64,000 nt of DNA from Gorsachius magnificus. Taxonomy: Eukaryota > Chordata > Aves > Pelecaniformes > Ardeidae. The stretch lies in assembly GCA_034008185.1 (NCBI GenBank), contig CM067087.1, positions 48,935,590 to 48,999,589 on the forward strand, given 5' to 3'. Below, in pieces: positions 49,642 to 62,100 of the stretch (position 1 is its first letter; each line of letters begins with the position of its first letter). The notes under the pieces are model-generated. The model searched no databases. It was not told the origin of the DNA and saw only the letters and a program-made list of their open reading frames with translations. Both the position numbers and the translations under genes were made by a program.

Positions 49642-49678
49642 GGAGCTAAATTCAGCCCTGATGTAAACCAGCACAGTT
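49642..49678. mobile_element. possible fragment of an ancient amniote repeat
   Basis: GGAGCTAAATTCAGCCCTGA followed by TGTAAACCAGCACAGTT resembles the arm of an old palindromic repeat (AAATTCAGCCCTGGTGTAAA...). Only one arm is seen, and no mirrored copy lies nearby. Confidence 0.38.
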
Positions 49679-51660
49679 TTTCTAAAGCTTTTACTGGGTT
49701 CTGCTTTGATCCTGGGCGACTCACTTTTAAAAGGTGGGTATGACACAGTTTCTTTTCTGTAAGGAGCTGATTTTTTTCTCCCCTGATGCTTATCATAGCA
49801 GCGAGGCAAGCACAAAATTGCCCTGGGAAGACGTTTCAATAATCAAAAATCTTTCTTTTGTAAAATTATCACAACTAATATTTTACTTGACTTTAGCTTC
49901 TAGAAAAGTCAATGGGAGGAAACTTGCTTTGTGGTTTGGACCATTCTCTCAGAATATAGAGGAATTCTAGTACCAAACACACTGGACTTGTAATGAAGTC
50001 ATGCACGATGCCTGCTTGATATCCTCAGCTCTTCTCGAGAGGTGAAGTAGCAATATTTCAAAAAGCAGCAGAAGTTTGCTCAACCCGGTATTTCAGAACT
50101 GACCACCCCAACAGAAAGAACAAAAGAAATTCAGTTCCATTGACTCAAGCTGTTCCTTTCTTATTGCTGTAACCTGTTAAACTGGTGCTACGTCCTCAGG
50201 CGGATGGGGTTAGCATCTCTGTCTTCCATACAAATGAGTTTTGACCTGAGCACGGATGCAAAGATCCAGAGGGATTCCGCAAGAAACAGTAACCAGCCAC
50301 AACTCACAGCTTTTAAGATGCTGGAAGAGAGTTGCTGGTGGAAGAGGCTGGATGGAGGTAGGAAATGTTGATGTACTGTTTGGATCTGATGGCACTGGGA
50401 AACGTTTAACCCTTTGTCTCTGAAAGTCAGCATGAAGACCATTTGTGATATTAATTGCTCCACTTGTTAATTGGATTACCTCCAAATCTGCATGTCACTC
50501 AGCAAAGGCGGCCAGAAGTGGAATGACAAACCAATTTATGAGGAGAAAGGTATTTGGCAAGGCTGCTCTCAGTCAAAATAGCCCGTTAATGGAATGCCAC
50601 AGGGAGCGGTTGGTTAAGAGAACAAAGTCAGGTTTGTGGCAGGGCTGTCGTAATTTGAGAGGCTGCGCATCTCTGGAGCAGGATCTTGCGGAAAGGGTAA
50701 TTGCAGCAAGTGTCAATCTTAAATCTCAAAAAAGACATTGTGACCAAGGGCCAGCCTGGTGCACTGGGAGGTACCCAGCTGGTTCAGGAGCCAGCCCTGC
50801 AGCGTTACTGCCTGTCAGCTATCAGGACCCTTTGATTGGGAACTGCTAAAACTCCCGAGAGTTCCAAAGGGTGTTGCCAAGAGCTCAACTCGCTGTAAGG
50901 ATGGGGACCTTGCCAAACCCAAGCCTGCTGGCCTTTCTGCGTTGTGGGTCATATCGCCAGGAGTGCAAGAGTGATGTTGTAAAGGAGTAGCGCAAGAGTC
51001 TCCGAGCTTGAATTAGTCATTTTTTTGCTGTCTAATGCCATGAAATGCCACATTCCTGAGCAAAGTGGGGTACCTTGCATAAATTAATGCCGTGTTATGG
51101 GAATTGGCTTCTGCTGCTGACAGGGATTAATGGAAACTTTTGACTTGGCTTGTGTGAAATATTCTCAGGCTTATAGATGGAACGATAGAACCATTGCGCT
51201 AACGGGCTTCAGAATCCTGTGCGCCCTGCGATAGCTGTTCTTTCTAAGAGAGAGCTTTCAACGTTTCTGGGGTTACCTGCTTTAGCAGGGCCAAATTTTG
51301 GGGTTGCCCAAGGTGTGGAAAAAATATGGGGAAAGAATCAAGTGTCTAGAAAATGTTTGTAATACCCATACACTTACTGATGCTAAATTTTATTTTCTAC
51401 TTCAAAGTGAGCAATGTACCATGTGTACTGTCGCTAGCACACAGAGAGTCCTGAGGGTGTATTTGTGAAATAAGTATAAATTCGGAACCTCTGAATAATG
51501 ACAAACATGCCTGCAGATAAAGATGAAGCCGCATTACGTATTCAAGCCGTAAGTGTACTTTTCGCCTGTTGACATATCTTCGAGTAGGAAGAAAGTGCTG
51601 AGAATAGAAAGCATTCGTATTGTTGACAAGTAAACAAAAAGGAAGACGATTATATCCACC

Positions 51661-51900
51661 CAGCTCAGACGCGGCGGTGAGGGCAGCCCTGAAGTGCGGG
51701 TGCGGCGGCAGCGCGTGGCTTCTGCAGGCAAAGCTTGGGAGGTGAGCGCGGCCTTCAGCGCGCAGCCGCTCTGTCCTGGCATCGCGCGGCGTTGGGGTCG
51801 GCCACCGAGCTTGTTACGAAGGACGGAGGTTCTCCGTGCGCAGGAGCTTCTCCTGCCTGATGCAGTGGCTGTTGGAATGAGCGGCTCTGTCCAGGGAGCT
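51661..51900. promoter_or_regulatory. CpG-rich patch
   Basis: About 24 CpG in 240 bp, observed/expected about 1, standing out sharply from the AT-rich DNA on both sides. It includes ACGCGGCGG and CATCGCGCGGCG. An orphan promoter or hypomethylated enhancer is possible. Confidence 0.43.
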
Positions 51901-54900
51901 CAGTCTGGCGCAGAGGGCGTTTCAAAGGTGCGGTGTAGCAGAAGTAACATAATTTTGCATATTTCTCTAAACATTCTTTCCCTACTCGTTCTGTGAGAAA
52001 ATGTTTTAACGAGGTGTTTAATTTCTATTTTACCCCCTTTTTTCATGGATTTTGGGGGAGGGGGGGGGTTATTTTGGGGTCGGTTTGTTGGGTTTCTAGG
52101 TTTTTAATAGATCGCTACATCTGTAAACTGGTTGCAGGTTAAGCGATGACATTTATTTGGTTGGTTTTTTACTGACAAAACCTCGCTATACCGACAGAAA
52201 AAAAAATAAATCCCAGTCCTCTCCCACCATGTGTTATTTTGCAAAAGGCAAGTTAAAAGTGTTCCCCCACACTTAGATAACGTTACTTCTCAGCCCTGAC
52301 AACAGACACCGTCTGTGGGGAGACCGAAGGGAAGTGGCTTTGCTTACATTGGAAATGAACGTGTATTTTCATTCTAAAAGGGGGTGATTTTAATAATAGA
52401 TGGATATTAAAATAAATATTCATTTATCAGAATCCTGCTGACCCGTGAATTATTCCAGCTGCGTGGGCTGGTGTTAAGGGCAGCCAGTGCCGTCCTGCGC
52501 CTTTGACAAGACCAAGATAGGCAACTCTGGAATCGGTGGAGCTTCACAAATTGGTTGTTCTGTAGCCAAGCCCTCATCAATTCTACCACGTGAAAAGGGA
52601 ATTAAATGTCTCCTTTTTTTAGGGGACTAATATTGACATAAAAAAATTATTTTAGCACCCACATATTAATTCAATTTTCAACTACAAATTGGGTAAATCT
52701 CCAGTGCATTGGATTCCCTGCATTCACACGTGCTGTCACCTCCAGCTCATTGGTGGGGGAGGAAAATTCCTTGGAACTTATTTGGAAGGAAAACAATTAC
52801 GGTTTATCCTTACTTTCGGGAGGAGCCAGGCTGGTGAAGGGAAACCCTGTTCTCAGATGCCAAATGGCATTTTTCTGCTGGAAAAAAGCCAAAAGAAAAG
52901 GCTCCCAGCCAAGACCTTCTATTAACAAAAATCTATACCCCACCCAGTCCCTCTCCACAAAACCAGAACCCCCCAGTCTGCTCTTGCCGTGGTGCCGCCG
53001 AAGCAGCAGCGCGACTGCTGAGCTCTGTAACCAGCAAGGGGGCTTCGAAAAAGTCTTTGTGGGTGCGGGAGGGCTCTGTCAGAACCGGGGAGTACGCCAG
53101 AACTCTGAACGGGCTCCAAAGGCCTCAGAACTTTTTGGATTCTACTGTCATGGGATTAGGATTTTCCTGGTGAAAGTTTTCCTGACCTGTGTCAGACTTT
53201 AGGATTTAAAAGAAGAACAGCACGCAACCTGAAAAGGAGGATCTAGGGCCTTTGGGCACGCGGGTTGTGTTTGAACGCGGGCGTTATGGTGCAGAGGCAG
53301 GTTCCTACTTTGCATGCCATTTTAGACCGTTACCCTATTTCTTCTTCTTTCTTTGCCAATTACCTTTGCATTCTGTGGTGACTCCATTTCTAAGTTCCGT
53401 GGGCCTGTTTCAGCTGCGATGCCCAATTTCAGAATTACTGCACTAGATATTTGAATTTTATTTTTTTTTTTTGCACACCTGAGCAAACTGCAAATGCTTA
53501 GAAAGCAGATTGAGCAATTAAAGCCCGACTTATTGGATGTTTAGAGAATTGTTATCACTTGTAGATGGTACCAGGTGGGGGGAAAAATAGCAGAAATTAT
53601 CGGGCAAGAAAGGGCTTGTCAGGGAGAGCAATGAGTTAGGAGATGGATAAACACAAGGGGGGTGATGAGAACCACGACTGGTAGGAGTCTTAGCAAGAAA
53701 CAAGCAATACATCGCCGAAAATGTTGCACGCAGTGGGACGGCCAGGTCGCTCAGGTTTCCTTGGCTGTGTGACCTGTCACTCCAGGTGTCCTCCAAACCC
53801 AGGGGGCCGCAGAAAATAGACAGAATAACGAATTTTCTTTTGTTTCGTATGCATTTTAAAAGGAACAGATTTTTTTCAGATAATATTTAAATATTGAGTA
53901 AATGTTACTTGATAATCATCTGTCACTTCATCTGAAGAATTAAAAATGCTTCATGCTTGAGCTGTTGGTGTGCCATCACTTTTTCAAATGATATCAAGTA
54001 TAAATAAATTATATTACTTACAATAAGATGCAGGTTTTGTTTTGCTGCAAAAGATTAAAATGAAAATTAAAGTGATGTTGCTGGAAGACTAAAAATGCGG
54101 GGTGCATCTTGTTCTAGAGCAGGCACAGGAGCCATTAATGCCGAGAGTGACAGCAAAGCAGGGCGATGGACGTTAATGCCCCCTTATGTCTGGCTGAGAG
54201 AGCTCTAATGTAAGAGCACATCCCCTTTTTGTCTAATTCAAAAGTTTGTCATCTACCTGTCATATAATAGGCGCCAGCTTTGCAATATCCCTCATCCTAC
54301 TTAACGAGCACACAGCTGTTTGGAAAAACTGTCCCTAAGAGTCGTGGTGAAAGGTCTGGAAACCTGAGCCTTACTGTAGAGGCAGGATGGTAAAGAAATT
54401 CAGTATTACCTGGCATTAAAATATCTGCTATCATTTTTTTTTATTATTTTGAGGGCAGTATTGGTTAATTCCAGAAATATTCTTAACTTTGGGGTGGTAT
54501 TTCCTGGCAGCGGTACACCTCAGCTCATCCTCTTGCCGACCGAGCGAGGGAGCGCTGGCGGTGTTGTAAGGAGCAGCTGCCTCTGCAGCTCAGTTTTTTT
54601 CCTTCCTCGGTCTCCACCTCAGCTTTCTGGACTCGGAGTATTTGTGCCGTCGGGTCTGCGCCTCGCTCAGGTTGATGCTGGCTCTGGATCTCACCACCTT
54701 CTTGGTGAGGTAAGGGGAATCGCAGCACCTCTTGTCTGGCAAACGGCTGAGCTGCACTTGTTCTCAAGGAGGCAAAACAATCCAAGGGATGGCTTGTCCC
54801 CGGCACAGCGTACTGGCAAACATCCTTCCCCTGGAACAAGCATCCTGCCAACATCAGAACATTCAAAGCAATTAAAACTGTTGTCTCTTGCTTTCCCCGA

Positions 54901-57649
54901 GCCCCTGGTGGTTGCAACAGTTTGGATTTCTCTAGGCCAGCGGCGTCTCTTTGGGAGCCTGGTGAGCCGTGGATGTGGCACCCGTTGGTAGATGTTTGGG
55001 GGGGTAAGCAAGAGAAGGGAGGGAAGGGGAAGCAACTGGGGAGGTGCACCTGAGGCGCGGTGACTCTGTGCAGCAGCGTTAGCATGTGGAAGGCATCTGG
55101 TCGGTCCATCGGCCTCGGAGGCGGCAGCTGTACGTACCTACGTCGTTCCTGGTGGCTGTTTGTCCATTCTCAGAGCCCTGTTGTAGTGGAGGCCCTGCAA
55201 CACCCGGGCAGGCTGGGTCAGTGCTTTGCGGGTCTCGCCAGCAGGGTTTGTTCCCTGAGGATTAACCTGGCTCTTTCCTTACGGCTGCTGCCCTTGCTGC
55301 CCGGTCTGTCTGCCCCGGCACGGAGAGCAGACCGTCCCTTCCTGGCCTGCAGCAACTTCAAAGGCACCTGAAGGCAATTTTCATGTCCTCTCTTGAAAAG
55401 CAACCTCAGCTCTACCTTCCCACATGTTTTCCAGGCCTCTGGTTATATTATGTGACTCTGAAATCAATAATCATTGCCTTCTTGCGTTCATGCATTGAGT
55501 TTCAGGGCTAAGGAAAACCCTACACTCATTTTTGCTCTCTTGTCCAGGGTGATGCAGCCTCCTGGAATGTTGTTTTTGGAAACCACAGCTACTGTGGAGC
55601 TGTGTAATGGAGCTGGGTGACAAACGGTCTGTGGGGAAAAGCAGTGGAAGGATGTCCCGTCCGTGTATTCCTGAGGAAATCCCCTTTTATGCCTGGGCTG
55701 GCCGCAGCACCGAACCGCCCCTCCTGCATAAGCCAACCTGACCCTCCAAGAGGGAGAGCAGAGCCCAGCTTGCCCGTCCCAGCGCTCTTTTACTGATTGC
55801 GATTATGTTAACATGAGGGCAGAACTCTTTCCTGCACATTAAAAAAAGAAACCCACCTTCCCCCTACGTGCCTCTCTCCTATTTAATTTCTTTCTATAAA
55901 AACCTCTGCAGTAAGATGGATGCGGCAGACGTCTACTCTTCTGCAAAAAGATTATGCTTTGAAGCCACGCAGTAGCCTCACTTTTCATGGCATTAATGAT
56001 GTGGACTAAGCTTTGGGAATTGTATTTAAAAACTACTCCAAATAGAAGAGGGCTATTCAACTGCTAAGCGCAGCCATATTTTTGATAGCGAACGTGTGTG
56101 TGTACACGTGTGCAGAGAGTTCTTCTCAATTCTTCTTTTTCCTGGGTGTTGAGCGCAGGCCGATATTATTTCCCCCCCTGTCTTCCCCCCCTTCCCAGTT
56201 TGAAATAACCAGAGCAAGATTTTCTCTTTGACACGTGCAAGCGGTTCCCAGCGGTGCGGCTCCCTGGTTACCCACTAAGGGCGTCTCACCGCGGGAGGAA
56301 GAGCGCAGCTTGTGCTGGGAAAAAAGATATGTTTGTTTTTTTTTTTTTCCCCCCCAAGTAATTGTTTTTACAGGATTTCAGCCTCAGAAAGTAAAAAACT
56401 GGTATTTCCAAGCAAATTGTAGTGACGGATCAGTGACTCGAAGCGGGAGACGTCGCCAATGCTCGGGCACAGCTTGCTGGGTTTCTCTCGCCTCCCCCAC
56501 CCGGGGCTGCCAACGGGCTTTCTGACTGCCATGCTGAGGGTCCTGCGCGGTGCTCGGCTCCGCTCCTACAGCAGCCGGTGCTTTTTGGCTCTGGCGGGGC
56601 GATGGGCTTCGTGGAGGAAGTCATCCCTTGAGTCAGTCGCCGTACCCTCCCTGGAGGCACTTTGGGTCCCTGAGGTTGGACGCAGCCCAGGAGAGCTGGA
56701 CAACCAGGCTCTGCTGAAGTGAACGGCAAGAACTTTTTTGACCTATGTTTGGAGAGAGAAAAAACAAAACACAAATCCCGCATTGAAAAATCTACCCTTG
56801 AAAAGTGAACTTTACAGTTTGGCTTCCTCTGGGATAAAATGCAAAAAAGTTTTGGTGGGAATCTGCTCTCAGCCGAGAGTCCAGCTACGCGTGTCCCTGG
56901 GCTTCAGCAGTCGTGGTCTCTCCGTGCGTGTCCTGGCTAGGAGCCGGGGCAGCGTCAGTCAGTTCATAACTGCTCGATGCGAAAGTCCTACGTAAGAGAA
57001 AAATAAATGTAATAAACTCACAGGCAGTGCAATTTATCTTCAGATCAGTCCCTTTATAGGAAAGGGAGGAAAGCCAGGTTTCTCCTGCTTTAGAGTCTTT
57101 GTAATTCTGCAGCAATTTCCCTGCTTTTCGTAGAGAATAGGTGAAGTGAAAATGAAATTCAAGGAATTTTCTTATGTGTTCATTTTGTTTCTGAGGTGAT
57201 GTTCTAATGCTCACCGAAACTGTTTTGTCCGAATGCCAGCTTAGCACTTACAGGTGCTCTGGGGGTTGGGGTTGGGTTTTTCCCGTGTGGGTAGTTCCTC
57301 TGTAGATAAATTTCTGCCTTTATTGTTTGCCTTTTTTTTTTAAACCCGCCTGAGGCAGGAGGCTAGGTGGCCCTCAAATGTGAATCCTAAACTATGGAGT
57401 GTTCGTATAGTAGGGAGAGATGACACCATCTCATGTGAAAAGAAAGAAAGAAGTTCATTCTTTCTACTAAACTGAAAACCCCACCAAGCTGAGGGCATCT
57501 GAAAGCTTTGGAAACATGACCTCTGCCTATTTACTTTTTCTCCATTTGACGACACCTTGTACTGTTCTGCTGTGAGCGGTGAACGGAATCACGCTGGTCA
57601 TTAGGGTTTATTTCTAGACACACTAAATTCGCCAAAGTAACCACACTTT
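51901..57649. other. gene-free unique sequence
   Basis: It includes a G9 run near 52059, a T/C run at 56335-56356 and an AT-rich block at 53880-54300. Opposite-strand frames of 194 codons (54525-55109, minus) and 180 codons (54449-54991, plus) overlap each other almost fully, which argues against either being real. Confidence 0.57.
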
Positions 57650-59608
57650 TTAAATGTAGACTGAAATTAATTGAGGAAAACACCAACAAATGATATCAGC
57701 GAATAATAGCATCAATGAGCGTTTCAAACCATTTGTGGTACTTTTGCGTTTTGTAGAATCCAGTGCTCTGTGAGTGTTCCGTATTATGTTGGCGTAAGAC
57801 TGGAGAATGCAGTCCCGCATGGCAACGCAGCTAGCTAAAACCGTCCAGCAATGCTGTCCTCCGCTGACGGCATTAATGGTTCCATTGGTTTTTCAAGGAA
57901 ATCCTGTAATTTCTCACCAAACGTATGCTACGTAAACTTTTGGTGCCATTTTTCCCTGCAGAGAACGTTTCTGGAGAGACCAAAGAAGTCTGAAAAGTAG
58001 ATGAAGCTCTAATGTTGGGCGTGATTATCGTTACCCAAACGGGTTGACTGTGTGGCGTATATGACGCGCAGCAGCAGAGTTCTCTGTTTCTTCGGCATTT
58101 TTACGTACTGGGTTGTCTATCCCCAGAAAGCTGGCTGTGCTATTGCTAGTTCTGCTGCAAAGTCTATTTTAACAGCAGAGGGCTAACGGTTGACCTGGTA
58201 GCTTTTTAGAAACATTTATTCATGCAAGTCATCATTTTACCTCTGCAAAGGCAAATAATTTGAAGTGCTTTTATGATGCAAAGTTTAGGACGGGATTTAT
58301 TAAAGGCGACCAGAAGCTCCGTTTAGGGAAGCTGTTTTCAGCAGGCTCCAGAAGCGGGTGGGGAGCAGTCAGGGTGTGCGTGCGCCGCACCGTTGCCTCC
58401 ATTGGGAAGGGGTGACGATGTCTGTAAGAGAGCTGCTGGGCTCGGTTCTGCCGAGCTGCGTTCTAGGTAACCCAGGGAGGCCTCCCAGACAGCCCAGAGT
58501 GTCTCTTTGTTCCCCAGTGTCACGAGAGGGAAGCAGCAAGGGCCTCTAGCTAAAAAGCGTGAGCTGACCTGCGGGACGCGAGTGCAGGAGGTCACCCCTT
58601 TGATGTGGGATATACCTTGGGGCATCCGAATAGCTTCATAGCTGGCTCTCAGAATGTGACTTCCTGCAGTTGTGACCCATGGACCTTTCAAGTACAGTGG
58701 AGGTCTCAACAGCGCGGTTGTGCAGTTTCCAGGACTCTCAGGGATCGTTTGCTTCTCAGCTGGTTTGCTGGTGGTTGAAACGCTAAGACAATCGCCCAAC
58801 GTTTTTCTTCTCTTGTGAAGTAAAGTTCGTTTTATTAAAATATATATTTTGTAAAGATGTAATAAAGCAGCTCAAACTTTTTCAAGGCTAGACAATACTT
58901 TGAAAACGGGTTCCAAATCTCTGGCCTCAATATATGAATACTAATTGTATCTTATCTGCCGTCGGTTATTGAAATCCCAACCAGTAGGAAAGCTAATCTG
59001 ACATCTCCATTCACACACACCTTCTTTTGAGCCTCTTTACAATTCAGTCACTGTTATCAATGATTAAATATCCCAGTCCCTACAGTTTTAACCTTTTTTT
59101 TTTTTTATCCCTTAACTTTTCTTTTTGGTTGTTACTTTCGGTTAGTGAACAGCTCATTTTTGAGTAAAGACTTTGTGAAATTCACTTAAAATGGGCGTTT
59201 GAAGATTTTATTAAAAAAAAAATCTCTATGGACAGGCTCTGTCCTTCATTACAACAATAGAAATCCTCATTGTCTTCAGCAGCATCACTCCAAATTTGCA
59301 GGAAGGTTAAAATCTGAACCAAAAGATGTAAAACACGTTTGACTGTGCAGGCCATCAGTCGAGAACAGCGCAGGTGTTTGTTTTCACTGCGACTCGTTTT
59401 GCTCTCAGCTACCACGCAGTTATCGAGACCGTTCTTGGATCGATGTGTGCTGCCCTTGGGGAGATCAAAGCAGATGGACCCAAGCCGCTGAAATCAGAAT
59501 TTGACCCTAACCCTAACCAAGAGTGGGTAAAACTGCCTGTAGGTGGTTTGCATTTTCCAGAGCTTATGGTTCGATGGATTTGTGCAAATTATTTCTACAT
59601 TGAACAGC

Positions 59609-59632
59609 TCTTCTCTAATTTCTTCTCTAATT
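59609..59632. repeat. perfect 12-bp tandem duplication
   Basis: TCTTCTCTAATT occurs twice in succession with no mismatch. It is a simple local duplication inside AT-rich unique sequence. Confidence 0.93.
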
Positions 59633-60353
59633 TGTGTTCAGCTCTAAGTAAATTTTACAGTGTTAGTGCAAAGCCAAACTGTCCAGGGCACTCTTCATTT
59701 TATACCCAAATCCCAGGCCCAGGCCTAGGAAGATATCGAAGTCTGTGCTGGTACGGCTGAAGAAATTGCTGCAGTCCTTGGACCTTTGACCAGTTGGTGT
59801 TGACTTTGTGATGAAAAATGCAACCAGCTACGTATTTTCTGTTTATGTGACTTTTGTTGACTTTTTGTTCAGCCTCGGTTTATCTGCTTATTTTCAAGCA
59901 CCCCTATTTTTATACCATGGCAGTAAAGAGAGGAATTAAGTTGAACGGAGACCTTTTTGCCGAGACCTTACAAAGGAGCAGACACTTGACTCCTGCATGG
60001 GAAAGCAAGGTTTTCTCTTTCTTTGTGGTGCCTCACCACGCGTCAGATAATGGAATCCTATTAGTGCCACCACAGGGCTATTAAGAAGGTTTGAGTGGTT
60101 TAGTGGAGAGAGGGAAAAATGAGGGCAAAGAGAAATTCTTTTAAAGAAAAATCAACTTTTGAGAAATACTCGATGAGGCCTTTGTTTCGTTAATTAAAGT
60201 TAGCAGCGAAGATGAGTGCTGGCAAAGGGGTGAGTTTGGACCCTGTCCACTGCGTGCGTACGGTCTGCCCGGACCCGGGGGGAGCCCCGGTGCTCACAAG
60301 CAGTTTGAAATGGGTTAACTTAGAGCAGCCCTGTGAATCTATAGGGGGATGAT

Positions 60354-60396
60354 TGCTTGCATGTTTGTTTGTTTGCTTGCTTGTTTGTTTGTTTTT
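60354..60396. repeat. (TTTG)n / (CTTG)n microsatellite
   Basis: Imperfect tetranucleotide repeat with TTTG and CTTG variants followed by a short T run. The Lys-Gln-Thr-Asn-rich peptide it gives on the minus strand is a repeat artefact. Confidence 0.9.
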
Positions 60397-60843
60397 TAGT
60401 ATTTTCACTTCTCAACCAGGAAGCATCAAAGTCTGGGCTTCAGCCCAGGGTTCTAGGAGCCGGACTGAAGGTTTGCTTTGCCTTTGATCAGACACAGCCC
60501 TGCTCGCTCGCTGCTGGATTTCTCCCCTCGGTCTGCGTGAGGCTTGAGCCAGGTTTTTGCCCGAGAGGCCTGCGGCTGGTGCACAGCAGCATCAGCCGTG
60601 GGTGGTTTTCTCTCTGAGTTTATAGAAATGCTTAGTGCTCCTCTTCAGATCATAACTTCTGGAGTTGTGAGTTAGCATGGCAGTCTGAGTATTCACTTAA
60701 CAAAGTGGCAAATTCTTCACCTTTGTAGTTTCCAAGTGGACATTAACCTTAGAGAACCGGTCATGAGGATGCCACAGGGCTTCTCGTGATGTGGATCTTG
60801 TGAGGAGTAAGAAGATGATGTGATTTTCGACCGGTGTAGGTCG

Positions 60844-60859
60844 TGATATTTAAATATCA
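60844..60859. other. perfect 16-bp AT-rich palindrome
   Basis: TGATATTTAAATATCA equals its own reverse complement. It is AT-rich, so chance is plausible, and no repeat family is implied. Confidence 0.6.
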
Positions 60860-61493
60860 AGGCAAGGGGCTCTGTATAAAACGAACTGGTGACCCAGAGT
60901 CAAATGCCTTGGCTGGTACAAAGTGCTGTGGATCCATGAGCTGCGGCAGCTGGGTGGATAGGATCTAAATTTAGGACACTGAGAACAGGATCCAGACGTG
61001 CATTTCAGTGTCTGATACGTGTGTATGCTTTCAAACTGCGGGGTAGCACACGTATCTGCATCTGGCACCTCTAAGCATCGTGCCGAAGGACAGGCTGCCA
61101 CTGGAGAGCAGACAAATGCGCGGTCCTCGCTCTTCTCTCTTTATTTTTTCCCTGCTTTTCCCCCTTCATCTGTGCCTGTATGTTTTGCTCTTTGTTTAAA
61201 TGTAATGACCACCAACACAGATTGCAGGGCCAGGGCTTGGGGAAATGTTTTTAAGCATCCCAAGATAATAAGGAAAAAATAAATTTCTTTTAGAACAAGT
61301 AACAATTTACAACATTTTATGGAAACTGGTGACTTGAAAATGGCTGATCACTGCAAAATATGAAAATTAAGATTATTTTTTTCCCCCAAAATGTATGGGA
61401 ATTTTGCATTTAGTTGTGACTCGACACACGCTCAGAGGCGTGCAATTCCAACACCGGCTCAGACGTCCCTGGCAGGAGATGGGGGCTGTCATG

Positions 61494-61545
61494 TTTCATT
61501 ACAGCTATTGAACGCCCGCAAGCGTGCTATTATGCTGTAATGAAA
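61494..61545. other. perfect 12-bp inverted repeat (stem-loop)
   Basis: Left arm TTTCATTACAGC at 61494-61505 and right arm GCTGTAATGAAA at 61534-61545 are exact reverse complements, separated by 28 bp. The spacer can form a second small stem, ACGC at 61512-61515 with GCGT at 61522-61525 around a CCGCAA loop. Each arm carries TCATTA/TAATGA, a homeodomain-type core, so it may be a paired protein site rather than an RNA structure. No known repeat family was recognised. Confidence 0.75.
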
Positions 61546-61854
61546 GGGGTCTTCGCCTTCCCTTTTCAACTTGCAAATCTAGGAAAGATACCATATGTCA
61601 TTAGTCCCTGGCACAGATTCTGGGGGAAGGAGTTCTCCAAAGTGCTAAAATAGGTCCGAGGCCTTTTCCCTTGAAAAAGACCAAGGAAATACATTTTAAT
61701 CCAGCTTGAACCTCAGTGTTTCACAAAAGTATGTAACGGTTACAGACTGCTTAAAATGTTGTTTCAGTCACAGAGCGCTTTCTGGAGGGTGATCCCGGTT
61801 CCGTTCCTGTTGACCCCCAAGGTTAGGGTTTGGCCCTGTGGGGGCAGGAACACA

Positions 61855-62100
61855 AATGCTGCCGGCGAGCGTCGCGCTCCCTGCTGAGCCCCGCTCGGCT
61901 GGGGGTGCCTGCCTGCAGGAGCACCGGGTTTTGGGCAGAAATTGGGTGCTCTGGCCCCAGGGCTCCCCTGGTGCCCTGTTCGTCGCTGTTGTACCTGGGA
62001 GAAGGCTGCGCGTGTGACAGCACCGAGCGGATTGCACCACGGTGGGCACCCGAGACCGAGGTCCGGGCCGCCCGCTTTCCCTTCAGCCCCGCTGGCCTTT
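61855..62100. promoter_or_regulatory. CpG-rich patch
   Basis: About 21 CpG in 240 bp, starting with GCCGGCGAGCGTCGCGCTCC and ending with GTCCGGGCCGCCCGC. ORFs of 93-137 codons are open in several frames on both strands and have no domain. Confidence 0.38.

Larger units (their letters stand above)
41241..51660. other. long gene-free AT-rich stretch
   Basis: Ten kilobases of unique sequence with only one tentative repeat remnant (49642). The longest frames are 189 codons (44294-44863, minus, Ser/Thr/Pro-rich) and 157 codons (48284-48757, minus); neither has a recognisable domain or supporting neighbours. A TATAAAG with a GACGTCA motif 10 bp downstream lies at 45981-46004. Confidence 0.57.
57650..61420. 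other. gene-free AT-rich sequence
   Basis: It holds small duplications (59609), a tetranucleotide repeat (60354) and a palindrome (60844). Frames of 153 codons (58338-58799, minus) and 128 codons (59374-59760, plus) were examined and have no recognisable domain. Confidence 0.58.

Noticed and set aside
54449..55109. 194-codon minus and 180-codon plus open frames
   Set aside because: They overlap almost completely on opposite strands, have no recognisable domain and no flanking exon structure.
59505..59518. CCCTAACCCTAACC, two telomere-type units
   Set aside because: Two units are expected by chance in AT-moderate DNA. It is not an interstitial telomere array.
59374..59760. 128-codon plus-strand frame with protein-like appearance
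   Set aside because: No family recognised. It contains a simple 12-bp duplication and a two-unit CCCTAA motif, and has no supporting exon.
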